Assembly: GCF_963576675.1 (NCBI RefSeq)
Contig: NC_088911.1
Span: 29,806,501-29,870,500, forward strand
Direction of reading: 5' to 3'
From: Euphorbia lathyris
Taxonomy: Eukaryota > Streptophyta > Magnoliopsida > Malpighiales > Euphorbiaceae
Length of the DNA: 64,000 nt
Shown here: piece by piece, positions 12,005 to 23,574 of the stretch
Numbering within the stretch: the first letter of the stretch is position 1
Layout of the letters: each line of letters starts with the position of its first letter
Notes under the pieces: generated by a model
Database searches by the model: none
Told to the model about the DNA's origin: nothing
What the model saw: only the letters and a program-made list of their open reading frames with translations
Made by a program: the position numbers and the translations under genes

Positions 12005-15000
12005 TGTAGATACTCATTTTTGTCCGGGACATTTTTTTAAAAAAAAAAACTTTAACTGATTATATTTGGAATTCTAACAAATTCGTGTATTATATTAGAA
12101 ATGCAAACTTTCTATTACGAGTATAATTTATTAAGAAAATTATATTTTATACCAATTTTTTTATATCTCGGTATAATTATCAAATTATATTAGAGATGTG
12201 ATTTATTGGAATAGAAATATTTTTCAGGTCATAAATTATATTTGAAATATAATTTGTTGTATTCTAAATATGAGTTTTGAAATTGTTGTGTTTTAAATTC
12301 ATTAGTTAAGTTCAACTTATATCTAATTGGCTAGATTAATTTTCAAACTTTAATTCATTAGTTGTGAAATTATATTGGAAATCCCTATAATCTAAATACA
12401 AAGCTATGACAAAATCAATTTTTAAAGTTATCCATATTTACTTTTAAAAGGATTTTGGTTTATAAATTATATTTAGAGTATAATTTCCAAAATTATCTTA
12501 CAACAAATGAATTAATAAGCTGAAAAAATAATGGAATAAAAGTAAAATAAAGTGCACTATAAAAAATAAGATAAAGTGCTATTATTAAGAAAAATAAACT
12601 TTACATTTTTACAAAAAACTAATTTCAATGTTTCTACAGCCAAGCCATCCAAAGTACAGCCAAAACAATCTTCAATCCAAAATTCAAACAAGAAGGGACA
12701 AACATCTTGAAGATAGCCACTGCATCAGAACCATCTTGAAAACAGCCATTCTGAAACAAGGGACAAGTGCATTACTTGGCTTGAGTCCAAAGAGAAGAAG
12801 GAGCCAAAATTGGGCAGCCCTTGAAACCAGCCACTGCACTGCAGAAGAAAAGACAATTCATCACAACAGGACAACCCTTCTCAATCACTGGATGCCCTGG
12901 TCATATCTATAAATGGATGAGGCTGGCACCTGAAACAAGGGAACCAACATTAACATTAGAACAAAAAAGGAAAAAAAGATTAGAGCAAAAGAAAAGAGGG
13001 GCAAGAATATTAGAACGGAAAAAGAAAAACACAGCAAAAGAAAAGAGCAGAAACATAAAAAGTTATATCATCCTAGGATTGAAAAATGTAGCTTTAGGTA
13101 ATCTGGTCTGTTCTATTGTAGTAGAGAGAGTTCTAGCTTTAGGTGATCTGGTCTGTTCTATTTGTAATTGGAAAGCAATACTCCTGTTAAGGAGTTCCAA
13201 ACTCGAAGTTGGTACCGCTTTGTAAGGTTGGTAATGTAATACAATTCCGCTTTTGCAGTTTCATTTTCATTTCTAAGTTGCAGTACATTTTGAAGGTTTA
13301 GCCTATTTATCATGTTTCCTGTCTAAAGGCTTTGTCATTTGTACAATATTTGATTTAAATCTTTACTAGCTCCCATTTATTTATTTGCTCGGAGTTAAAT
13401 CATCCTAGGATTGAGAAATGTAGTCTTATACACTGGCATCGTTTAAAATCCCAGCTAGTAAGAACACCAAGTAAAATCAACAATCCTAAAATGAAAACCT
13501 GCTGAATATGCCTATTGAGAAGGTTAGGACCTAAAAAATGGTAAGGATCCCTCAACCACAACCTTAACCTTAGCAATACCTTTCCCCTGTTAAATGCATT
13601 CCAATCCATAAGATAATCGAAATACCCAAAAAACACAAAAACCAAGGAACCACAGCCATATGTATATACAATTTTAGAAAAAACAAGCATAGGTACCATA
13701 AATTACCATCAGTAAATTAAGTTTAGCTTTGAATCATCAGGAAAATAAAAAATGACATGATATGGCCTATAAATCTGTATCTCAGTTCCTGAACCATAGG
13801 GAAATCAATCTCAATTTAAGCCTTAAGCATAGAAAAAATTCAATCTCAATTTGAGCTTTAAACGAAGAAAACCTTAATCGTGGCTTTCCAGCAAAACCAA
13901 ACGAACACAGTGAGGTGAGGTGAGGTCGTAATGGTAAGGGAATAGGGAAACTTACATCTCCATCGCCGGAATCAATCCGAGGCCGGTCTGACGTCGCGGA
14001 CACCCTTACCTCCTCCGTTCGGTACGGCAGTTCCCTCATCTCCAGAAATAAAAATCGACCAGGGCACCGCCTCCTCACTGTCGTTCCTCAGACGATGTCT
14101 TCGCCGGCAGACTCCATGAAAAGACCCCCGCCGCTCCGACTAGGGACTAACCGCCGGTGTGGAAGATGGTGAAGGCAGAAGAGAGGGGAAGAAATTGAGT
14201 GTCCAGAGAGAAGTAGAGAAATTAGGGATTCCTAATTCTGAAATGGGGAATCTAAACCGGGTCAAGCACTTTGGATCCGAATCCAATTCAGGGCTGACCC
14301 GTCCCTCAAGACTTTTACTGTTTAAGCTATAGCCCATTTGCTTTCTTTACTATTAATAAGTTTCAAATTTATTCACTTTAATTACCTAACTCATTGTTAA
14401 AGCTTAATTCTAAATCTCTGTTAACTTAACATGGTTTACTTGTTGGTTGGAAAAAGATTAGTTAATAAATTGTTTGAATTTATTTCTTTCTCTTTTAGTT
14501 TAAATTAACTTTAACTTTAATTGTTTATATCTTAAATTAGTTTATAAATAAATCCGTTCCACTGACCCCGTTAACTTTAGTTTGTAATTTAGCCCGAATA
14601 TCCTTTTCGCTTCTCAAATGTCCGCTTAAAATTGATGACGACATGATTCGAACTCCTAAAACGATATAGGTCATTCACGAATTCCCAATTACTTCTATTA
14701 CCCAATGCATACGGTTATGTCATAATCATATGCACGGTAAGTGTAAGATAAACGATTAATAAACCATGCACTAATAAAATATGATAATTTTAGTATATAT
14801 CGGGTTTAATTGCTGGATAGCGGTTACAAATTAACTCGATTATCCAAACCGTTGAATAATGGTCCGGATAAATAATAAGATCATATATTATACAATAATC
14901 TTCCAATATTCATTTTTTTAATTGGGTTCAATGGCTGGATAGCAATTATAAAATCTGATTATCTAAATCGTTGAATAATGATCTAAATAAATGAATGATA

Positions 15001-15029
15001 AATAATTAACAAACTACGAACTATTATAT

Positions 15030-15065
<36 letters not shown>

Positions 15066-15548
15066 AACTATGTTTAATCGACAAATAAAAATAATTTACG
15101 GGTTTTCCATATCAATTTTGATCGTTGGATAACGATCCTATTACGGTCGTATGACCGCAACCTTACGAGTATCGTCGAAGGCTTGAATTGATACATTTAA
15201 CAACATTTCAAAGCAATAGTAAACAAAAACACGTAAAACAAGCACATAGGAATACAACAGTACCGATTTATCGGGCGGGGTAGGGTGAGATTATGTCTCT
15301 TCCCTACACGTAACTGGAAACCGAACTTAGAATCATCGCAGACCATTACCTTATCCGAACTTACCCGAATGGGTCAATTCGGAAGCAAACCGGTGTCCAA
15401 TCAGACCGTCAAACTGATTGGTGGTGACTCGAAAACCCATTGAACCAGTCTCCTTGGAGGGACTATCCAACACTGTTGAAAACCAGTAGAGCGGGAGCCA
15501 CATATCGAAGATATAAACAGTTCGCGATCCGCGGGCACGGGCGCGACA
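12005..15548 (+). repeat. right LTR of the non-autonomous element
   Basis: 3544 bp, the same length as the left LTR, starting TGTAGATACTC and ending GGGCGCGACA. TATA box at 12908-12914, GC-rich island at about 13782-14215, (TA)n at 15033-15063. Differences from the left copy are mostly transitions plus single-base indels (for example near 12035 and 13763). Confidence 0.95.
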
Positions 15549-15553
15549 ATTGC
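15549..15553. repeat. 5-bp target-site duplication (ATTGC), right copy
   Basis: Identical to 2345-2349. Confidence 0.95.
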
Positions 15554-16642
15554 TTTTGCCTTATTGTCGTCGATCTCGATTCCTCTTTGGTGGACTAAGA
15601 ATCCGAGAAAGTTTCCTACTTTGACCCCGAAGGCGCACTTCAGAGGGTTGAGCTTTAGGTTATACTTTCGCATTCGTTCGAAGCTTTTCCTCAAATGGTC
15701 GACATGCTCCATTTCTCGCTTGGACTTAATAACGATGTCGTCTACGTATACCTCCATAGAGGTGCCGAGTAAATCGTGAAAAATGGCATTCATTGCTCTT
15801 TGGTATGTGGCGCCGGCATTCTTTAAACCGAATGGCATGACGACCCATTCGAACGTGTCGATTGACCCTGGGCATCGAAATGCCGTTTTTGCAATGTCTT
15901 CTTCGGCAATGGGGATTTGGTTATATCCCGCATAGCAATCACACAGAGATATTAATTCATTTTTAGACACAGCATCTACTAACATGTCGGCTATAGGCAT
16001 CACATAGATGTCTTTTGGCGTGGCTAAATTTAGATCGCGGAAATCTACACATACCCGTAGTTTACCGTTCTTTTTCACTACGGGCACGACGTTAGATAGC
16101 CATACAGCATACTTTGCTGGTCTGATGAACTTAGCCTTGAAAAGTTTTTCTATCTCCTCCTTCACCTTGCCTTCCACTTCTTTGCTCATCCTCCTTGTTG
16201 GTTGCTTGAAGGGTTTGAATTCAGGTTTGATTGGCAATCTATGTTCCACAACGTCTTTGCTCAACCCGAGCATTTCATCATAATTCCAAGCGAAACAGTC
16301 TTTGAACTCCTGAAGCAAACTGATAATGGCCTCTTTCAACGTTGGGCGTAGTAAGCTACTAACAAATGTAACCCGAGGTTCCTCTTCCGTTCCTAGATTT
16401 ACTTCGTCTAAAGGATCGACTGCCATGGAACCTTCATCTTCTAACTTTGGGTTTGCCCTCTTCAGATCTTGTAGTTGGATTTCCTCTTCTTGAGGATTCA
16501 GTTCTGTTATTCCTTTGGGGGTTTCGACTTCTGAGACCCTCAAGTCGTTTTCTTGGTATAGTTTCTCCGCTAGTTGTTGTGCATTCAGTTTTGATATAGC
16601 GGCTGAAGCTACCGCTTCTTTTCCCGATTTTGTCTTAATCAT
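15549..16642 (-). pseudogene. gypsy pol, 5' part: reverse transcriptase
   Basis: Starts with ATG at 16642 and is open until the nested LTR; codons beyond 15549 belong to the LTR and are not part of the protein. After a ~90-residue linker come the RT motifs: the fingers with VVPVVKKNGKLRVCVDFRDLN (about 16010-16090), MPFGLKNAGATYQRAM (about 15790-15850) and the catalytic YVDD (about 15735-15745). The reading frame differs from gag-protease, and its ATG overlaps the gag-protease stop as ATGA at 16639-16642. The frame resumes at 2349. Confidence 0.9.
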
Positions 16643-18171
16643 GGAATTTCTTCAATTATCGGTTCATTACGGAATGGCCTTCGGCGAGGCACGATTGCCG
16701 TTGGCTTTAGGATATTCTTAATCTCTTTGCCGCATGATTGCTCTTTGTGATTGGACCCAACTCGGATTGGGCCAACAGATTCCTCGTAGAGTCTGGCTTC
16801 GACCACATCGGAGTAAGTTTCGAACGGCTTCTCGTTCGCCCGAACAACCTCCACATCGTCTCCCTTCCAAAGAAGAAGAAGTTGGTGTAATGACGAGGGG
16901 ATGCATGAGTTGGAATGGATCCAATCTCTCCCCAAAAGCGCTTGGTAGCTCGCGGTTGAATTTACCACGAAGAAAGCAGCCATGGCGGTGTGAGAGCCAA
17001 TAGTGAGCTCCAAAGGTAGGACACCGTAAGTCTTCGCGATTTCTCCCATGAAGGCTGAAACCGATACCTCTGATGAGATTATATCTTCCTCCGATTTTCC
17101 TAAGGCTAGGACCATCTTCATTGGCATGATGTTGACAGCTGATCCATTGTCGATGAGCACTCTGGATATTGGTTTGCCATCTACGTGAGCCTTGACGTAT
17201 AAAGGTTTAATATGGCGGGTCATCCTCGGAGTGGGCTTGTCAAAGTAAACCCTCTTCATGCCTTCTTCACCTGATGCATTCGGTAATGTGTCTTCTTGCT
17301 CCTTGTGCTCGAGGTTAGGGACTTCCTTCTTGGTGTCTTCACCTCTAAAATCTGAAGGTAAGATTAAAGAGGTAGCTGCACACTCTATCCGTATGATGAA
17401 ATCTCCAACCCGGATCTGGAGGTTTTGCTCTTGGTTTTTTCCTCCTCCTTTCGCGTCATTAGAGTTAACGCTGGATGATTCCTTTCGATCATTTCTCTTT
17501 TCTGCCTCCCTTTTCCTTAATCTTCTTTTCGCGTTTTTGGAGAGAGGTCTTGGGAACTTCTTGTGGCTATTCAATTGCCATTGATCGATGGGCGACGTGC
17601 TCGAAGGTGTCATAAAACGTGGTCGTTGTTGTTGCACATCTCTTCTCTTTGTATTTTGTGATTGCCTTGAACTATCCTCCAACTTAGACGGTATTGCTTT
17701 TGGCACCCATATCTGCCGGGTCTTTAAGTCACAATGTTGCTTTCCTTTGCCCCCCCCCCCCCCCCACACTAGCGAAGTGGCATTGATCATGTTAGCTATT
17801 GGGAATGGGTCATCATCGATCATCATGCTTTCCTTCTTTTCCGGAAATTGGAGTATCCCGCGGTTAATCCTATCCTGCACGGCATTTCTAAAACCAAAAC
17901 AAGATTGAGTATTATGGCTCCAGTTGTCGTGATACTTATAGTAATCTCGTCCGCCTATTTCCTCTTTAGATGGGATCACATGCCTAGGTGGTAACGTGAT
18001 GAACTGCTCTTTTAGCAAATAATCGAAAATCTCTTCCGTCTTTGAGACATCAAAAGTATATTGGGTGGTTGGAACTCTTTTGACTACCTCAGGTGTTTTG
18101 GGATTTTTTAACAACACAGGACATGTTCGAGATCCGGTGTTTGTTAGGTCGGCGATGGCTACCTCATGTGT
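16639..18171 (-). pseudogene. gypsy gag tail and aspartic protease
   Basis: Same frame as the gag ORF upstream, from which it is separated only by the TAA at 18172-18174. The C-terminal half holds a retropepsin-like domain: VLIDNGSAVNIMP (about 17140-17180, the catalytic D in a D-N/S-G context) and LLGRDWIH (about 16925). Upstream is a basic, Lys/Arg-rich region (about 17480-17580). A run of 16 C at 17750-17765 (glycines on the coding strand) lies in a low-complexity stretch where length errors or slippage are likely. Ends at 16639, overlapping the pol ATG. Confidence 0.8.
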
Positions 18172-19575
18172 TTATACATCCCCTTGATAGCTTCCCACCG
18201 AGTTCTTCTTGCGTCGATGATCTTCCCTCATCAATTCCTCGTACTCTGAAACTTTGGCCACCAAATCATAGTAATCATGAAAATCGATTCCCTGAAATTT
18301 CTTCCGGTTTTCGAACTCTAGTCCACGTTGGGCAATCTTTACGAATTCGACCTCGGGGATGTTGATTCGGTATCGATGTCGCATCTTTTTGAATCGGTTG
18401 ATAAAATTTTCAACTGGTTCCCCATGCCGTTGCGTCATTCGGGACAGTTCCGCCACACAAACCTCGGGCTCCGTTCGATAGAATTGGTTATGGAAAATCC
18501 TTTCCATTTGCTCCCATACATAAATGGATCCTGATGGCAAAGTGGCATACCAAGAGAATGCTGGTCCCGTTAGTGATCCTGGGAATAGTTGCAAGCGCAA
18601 CATGTCGAAGTTCGTGTCCATGCTCAAACCACTGCACTGAAAGGTGAAGCGTGCCACATGCTCTACGGTGGATTGCCCTTCTTCTCCTGAAAATAAAGTG
18701 AAATCAGGGACTCTAAAATTGTGAGGTAAGGGATATAGTTGGTCGTACTGCCGTGGGTACGGTTTTTGGAATTCGGGTCGGTACACCTCCCTCACGGCTG
18801 GCCCATAAATCTCTTGGACGATGTTCTTTATGCGTTGGGCCTCTCCTACGTTGTTGGTGGGTTCCACGCGTGTGTGCGTTGTTCGTTGTGGGTGAAAGCT
18901 GCTTCCTCTCCCATTGCCCCCCGAGTTACGAGTATAGCTCTCCTCGTAATGTTCGGCATGGTTACTAGGCCCAGTATGAGACCTAAACTGTTGTTGAGGT
19001 GGTGGGACTTGAACGGGTTCTGGGCTGATCCTATCGCCGCGCTCATTGAACCTGAGGTTTTCTTCCCGGATTGGCGGAGGGGTATACCTTTCACTGGCAC
19101 CTGAGATCGGCGTTCCTTTTCCATTGCTTGCCGGTCCTTGGGATCTTGACTTTTGTGAGAAAAGCTCGGCACATCTTTCTGGGATTTTGCTGATTTCTCC
19201 GGTTAAATCGACAATCCTCTCCTCGAGGGCCGGAACCTTGTTGGAATCGTTTATCGCCTCGCTGTTAGCTTTGAACATGGCCTCGTTGCTAGCCTGCATT
19301 GCGCTGTATATAGCCTCATGATTCTCTCTCATGGATTGTGAAAACCCATGTAGAAATTGGTTGATTTGCTTCTCCATATTTGCTATAAATGGTGCCAAGT
19401 CGAATATGGGTGGGCCTTGAGGTGGTTGTTGGTTTGTATCGCGACTATGACTCACAGTCTCGGCCACAAAGCCTTCGGGCATTCCGGACTCATTGTTATG
19501 GTCTTGGTTTTGATTCTGACTCTCTTCGGAGTCCGATGGAATTGGATCTTTCCCGGTGTTCTTCCTAGGAGGCAT
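18172..19575 (-). pseudogene. gypsy gag, N-terminal part
   Basis: 467 codons from ATG 19575 to an in-frame TAA at 18172. The N-terminus is hydrophilic and Gln/Asn/Pro-rich. The C-terminal ~150 residues form a retrotransposon gag domain (FPGSLTGPAFSWYATLP, then RMTQRHGEPVENFINRFKKM). Gag would make the virus-like particle in the cytoplasm. The frame continues unchanged past the stop, so the TAA is most simply a nonsense mutation rather than a natural gag end. Confidence 0.8.
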
Positions 19576-19896
19576 CCTTCGTGAGTATTTATAGATAAAA
19601 ATGATGAAATCGAGTTAGTAATCTAGTGTTGAGAAAGAAAGAACAAGAAAATAAATAAACACTTATTGATGGAATAAAAGCAAAACATGAAAAACAAGTA
19701 GTTTAAAAATTGAATGAAAAATACAATACGAGGTTTGAAAAATAAAAAACAATGGTGTAAAAATTGTTAACGTTAGCTAATAAATTTTGGTAAGGTAAAG
19801 TGGGGCGAGAAAAATAAATGTGATATGGAAAAAAGTTACGAAAGAAAATAGGCACAAAAAACAAGTTTTAAATTTTTTGGCAAAGCTTAAAAATAG
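19576..19896 (-). other. gypsy 5' untranslated leader
   Basis: AT-rich sequence between the primer-binding site and the gag ATG. No conserved ORF. Confidence 0.6.
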
Positions 19897-19914
19897 GTCC
19901 CACTGGGCGTGCCA
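19897..19914 (-). promoter_or_regulatory. gypsy primer-binding site
   Basis: Minus strand TGGCACGCCCAGTGGGAC, starting with the TGG complement of a tRNA 3' CCA and placed just 3' of the 5' LTR. This word is common as a PBS in dicot gypsy elements; I do not assign the tRNA. Confidence 0.75.
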
Positions 19915-19919
19915 AAAAT

Positions 19920-22116
19920 TATTAGCGATATTTTCGAAATATGCTAATTTCAACCTTGTCACGTGTGGTTAGGGTGCGGGCGTGCTAGAGAAATTATTTC
20001 TCAATTATGAAAAACGGTTACGTTTGTGAAATTGTGCGCCGAAGACATGAATTCTAAATCGAAGCGATTGGCGAGGGACGCAAGGATTGAAAAAGTCCCC
20101 CTTGGGTCTCTAGCGCCGTTATAGAAACTTTGCTAGATTGATTATTTTTATTTAAGCTAAGCATACGAATTGAGGACGGAAAATTAAAGGAAATTAAAGT
20201 GCGAAATTGACACGAGATTTTGTGAAAAATGGTATTTATTGATATGAACGAGTGTTTGAATACATGTGTTCAAAGTAAGCATTAAAATGAAATGAATTAC
20301 AATTGAGAAATCTCTATATTAAACATATAGGTAATCAATTGAATTAGAATAAACAAATCAATACAAAGAATTGAAATGCGATAAAATAAATTGAAATTCA
20401 ACAACAAACTCGGAGCCACAATAGCTATCTCGGATTGATGTTGAATTTTGGTGTTGGTGCGAGGTCCTCGGAGAGCTGCAGCCGGTCGGGTCCGTATGGT
20501 ATGTGATCATTGGCAATGTCGAAACGTGTGGTAAGCAAATGGGGCAGATTTAATCTTTAACTTTGGGAGGCTCGTTTGGATGTTTAGAAACACGGAATCG
20601 GATGAGTAAATAGTCTAAATTGAACTTCGGAATGTCAGGAACAAACTTTTATAAGGGGTCTAAGGCTAAAACGAACTTTAAAAGGGAGAAATTGAGAGTT
20701 GAAAACAACCGGACGAATCTGGAAAATTCTGGAAACAGAGTATCTAAAAGAATTTGAGCTGAAAAGATCGGCTTGTAAATAGAGTTTCTGAATATGGAAT
20801 TAGGAAAATAAATATACTAGATCGAACTTCAGGACGTCAGGAACAACTTTATTGAAGGGATTGGAAGCAAAAAATGAATTTAAATGGACGGAATTAGGCT
20901 TTGAAAATAAATGGACGAATCTGGAAAATTAATTTGGAAACAGAGTTCTAGCTAAGAATTGAACAAATTAAGAGCTTGGGAATGCTAAAGTGAATTGAAA
21001 AGACTTGGAAAGAGGCTATTGGAACTGAATTAAGGCTAAAGGGGGGCTAAAGAAGGAATTAAAGCTAAGAAAAACGAAGAACGAAAGGAAGAACTTGAAG
21101 AACTTGAAGAACTAAGAACAAAAGAAACTAGAGACTAAGCATTGGAGCTTTGAGATGGGGTTTTATGTGTTGAATGAGTGTTTTTTTATGAAGGGGAGGG
21201 GGTCTATTTATAGTTTTTTGGAGTGGCGTTTTGGTAATTATTTGGTGGTATTTTGGTAATTATTGGTCAACTACCCCTTATTTTTCTCTCTAACCTTGCC
21301 CACTACCTTGCCACATCATCAACTTCCTCAACTTCCTCCAACTATCACTAACTTCCACTAACTTCCATGCCACATCACCCCACCACCTTGTGGTTAGAGA
21401 AGATCTTAAGGTTTGGACCAAGATGTGGGGGTGGGGCTAAGCTTGTATGCTAGCCCGTGGCTGTGTCCGGATGCGTTCTGAGAAATCGATGACCGACAAC
21501 GGGCTCCGGGCGAGAACTGGCCTCTAGTTCGCCAAGAGAAAGAACACGCCCCGCGTAAGTCTAGCTACGCCCTGCGTAGTGCGGCTCCTGAACTTGGTGC
21601 GTCTTGTCGATGATGTTTACGCATGGCGTATAGGAAGGTACGTCCCGCGTAAAGGAGTTTCTGAAGTGGAACGTCTTCGGATGCGTGGTATGCGCCCTGT
21701 GTATGTAAATGCACGCCTCGCGTGTTTGTGCTTCTGATCCTAGAGCGCCTTATTGCTAAAGTTTACGCGTGACGTCTCTGATGTTAAGTTCCGCGTAGGA
21801 AGGCACGCCCCGCGTATGAGAAGGTACGTCTCGCGTGTTTGTGCTTCTGATCCTGGAGCGCCTTGTTGATGCGTTTTACGCGTGGTGTATAGCGAGGTAC
21901 GCCCCGCGTAGTGGAGTCTCTGAAGCGGAACGTTTTCGGATGCGTGGTATACGCCCCGCGTATAGGAAGGTACGCCCCGCGTGTTTGAGGTGAGTTTACG
22001 AATGTATTTTTATTTTTATTTTATTATTTTCTAGATAAAATACAAACTATATCCTAAAATCGAAACCCAATTATTCTATATACATAAAATAAAATTTATT
22101 TTATTTTGGGCCAACA
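19920..22116 (-). repeat. 5' LTR of the gypsy element
   Basis: On the minus strand it begins TGTTGGCCCAAAATAAAA at 22116 and ends near 19920, four to six bases before the PBS; the exact 3' end is uncertain because no clean CA is present. About 2.2 kb. Contains a GC-rich repeat cluster (21480-21990). The partner LTR is outside the window, so its target duplication (probably ACTAT at 22117-22121) cannot be checked. Confidence 0.6.
21480..21990. repeat. cluster of TACGCCCCGCGTA-like words in the gypsy LTR
   Basis: Roughly a dozen degenerate copies of ACGC-NNN-GCGT, an interrupted palindrome (for example 21898-21910), spaced 25-60 bp. A longer repeat is superimposed: a segment with TTGTGCTTCTGATCCT occurs twice (about 21725 and 21838). 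Confidence 0.75.
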
Positions 22117-22960
22117 ACTATAATCCTATTCTAGAATTATAATCATAATGAATCAAGGATTAGCATGCGACTAGGATTGGTTCATATCCTCCTCTATACT
22201 AGGATTAGTTCATATCCTCCTCTATAAATGGAGTATCAGTGAGACTATAATCAAAAGTTAGAACAATAGGATGTGCGCCTCCCTCTCTCTTCCTTATGCA
22301 ACTCTTTCTCTCTTTCAATTTTCGTTCTTAGTTCATGGAATCATCGCAACTCCTCTTGACTAACATTGGTGTAGGAGAGGTATGACACGCAATACAAGAT
22401 CACAGTTCATTCGATTCTTCTGCTACAAGCAACTCAACAGGATTTAGAACTACAAGAGGTAACTTGATAACTCGTATTTGATATTTGAATTATTTAATAT
22501 AATTCCTTCATTGGTATCATAGCTATAGATCTTGTGTTCCGTTGTTTGATCCGTGTTTTTGGTGCAAAACGATGTTTTTAACTTGTATATGATAATTATA
22601 TGTGTTATAATTTAAACTGTTTTTGGACTGTTTATATGTAAAAAACGTGACTATACAGTATATTTGCACAAAAGGGCTTCTTTTAGTCTTAGTAGAGGGT
22701 GTGTTTTGCGTAAACCATAATTTCTGCTTGTCATTTTGAAAAACAAACTTTACCAACGTGATCAGAGACCCCAAAAATCATATATCGCAAAACATTTGGA
22801 GTGCAAACGGAGGCGGGGAAACAACGCATGGTGACATCTTTCTAAATAAATTATCTTTCCAAATGGAGAAAACTTTAAAACCGTACTTGTAAACTTTTTA
22901 AACTAATAGAGATATCTTTATAAATTTCTAAAACCAGAAAATGTATTTGTATTTTTAAGG
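22117..22960 (+). mobile_element. copia LTR 3' part, primer-binding site and leader relic
   Basis: 22117-22510 has the layout of a copia LTR: a duplicated AGGATTGGTTCATATCCTCC motif, a TATA box (CTCTATAAATGG near 22220), a CT-rich leader and an end at CA 22510. TGGTATCATAGC at 22512-22523 matches the initiator-Met PBS (TGGTATCAGAGC) with one change. The following leader (22540-22860) is shared with 40870-41036 plus 61376-61540. No gag or pol follows, and the LTR start was cut off by the gypsy insertion. Confidence 0.7.
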
Positions 22961-22972
22961 GTTAAAGGTCTA

Positions 22973-23154
22973 CAGTAGTGCTCACCTGGACCCTAAATGA
23001 CCAAATGAATTTGGTCATTCACCGTTAGATCCATGCTTATTAAATCGAAGCCTTAGGATGGTTTGAATCTCCACCACATGATTCTAATAAGCATGGATCT
23101 AACGATAAATGACCAAATTCATTTGATCATTCAGGGTCCAAGCGAGCACTTCTG
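22973..23154. mobile_element. 182-bp MITE with 10-bp target duplication
   Basis: The terminal inverted repeats extend over about 70 bp: CAGTAGTGCTCACCTGGACC on the left and CAGAAGTGCTCGCTTGGACC on the right (reverse complement). TAAAGGTCTA occurs at 22963-22972 and 23155-23164. A 9-10-bp duplication suggests a Mutator-like family. It sits at the end of the copia relic. Confidence 0.85.
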
Positions 23155-23164
23155 TAAAGGTCTA

Positions 23165-23574
23165 TTTGAGTTATGTGGTATCCAAAATTTTGTCATTTGC
23201 CCAATGTGATATCATTTGGTAACATTTATATCTGAGGTATACCCATAGGTGACATTTAATCCATTTTGGATAAAAAAAAAATTATTCGATAAAAATTTTC
23301 GCATGACACAATTTTTAACATATAACATGTATCAATTGTTTTAATTTTTTTTCCATATAACATTAGTGAAAATAAGGAATTTATTTATTTATTTATTCAC
23401 ATATAAAGTCTCTATGAATAAAATAAAATAAAACAATATCATATAAAGTCTCTTTGTAATTCTAATTTTTTCTTAGTTCTACAACTAAAACGACGTGGTT
23501 TTAGTTGTATTAGGGTATTTAAAAAAATTATAGAAATGACATATGTACCCTTTATTTAACTTTAACATTTTTTA
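23165..23574. other. AT-rich region without recognised features
   Basis: Short A- and T-runs and no ORF of note. Confidence 0.5.

Larger units (their letters stand above)
2350..15548 (+). mobile_element. 13.2-kb non-autonomous LTR retrotransposon (LARD-like) with 3.5-kb LTRs
   Basis: Two 3544-bp direct repeats (2350-5893 and 12005-15548), both TG...CA, bracket 6111 bp of internal DNA. A primer-binding-like site follows the left LTR and a polypurine tract precedes the right one, so the element is on the plus strand. No gag, protease, RT or integrase domain is visible in any frame, so it must be mobilised in trans. Repeats around 8553-8680 resemble leader repeats that I recall from Tat/Ogre elements, so a Tat-type helper is likely. 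The LTRs differ at roughly two dozen positions by eye (about 0.7%), which indicates a recent insertion. It splits the pol gene of the surrounding gypsy element. Confidence 0.93.
1..22116 (-). mobile_element. Ty3/gypsy LTR retrotransposon, Tat-type, split and running off the left edge
   Basis: Read on the minus strand, the order is 5' LTR (about 19920-22116), primer-binding site (19897-19914), gag, protease, RT, then (after a 13.2-kb insertion) RNase H, a second archaeal-like RNase H and integrase, which reach the window start. The extra RNase H between the native RNase H and integrase is the known hallmark of the Tat lineage. Subtracting the nested element leaves about 8.9 kb, normal for a full element whose 3' LTR lies outside. 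Two in-frame stops (18172 and 1474) show that it is dead. It inserted into a copia LTR, whose remainder starts at 22117. Confidence 0.85.

Noticed and set aside
15401..15548. C-terminal extension of the reverse transcriptase ORF
   Set aside because: These codons are read from the inserted LTR; the same peptide appears from the other LTR at 5746-5893.
22561..22860. Minus-strand 83-codon ORF
   Set aside because: The same sequence recurs at 40.9 and 61.4 kb as a copia leader with a different reading pattern; it is non-coding leader DNA.
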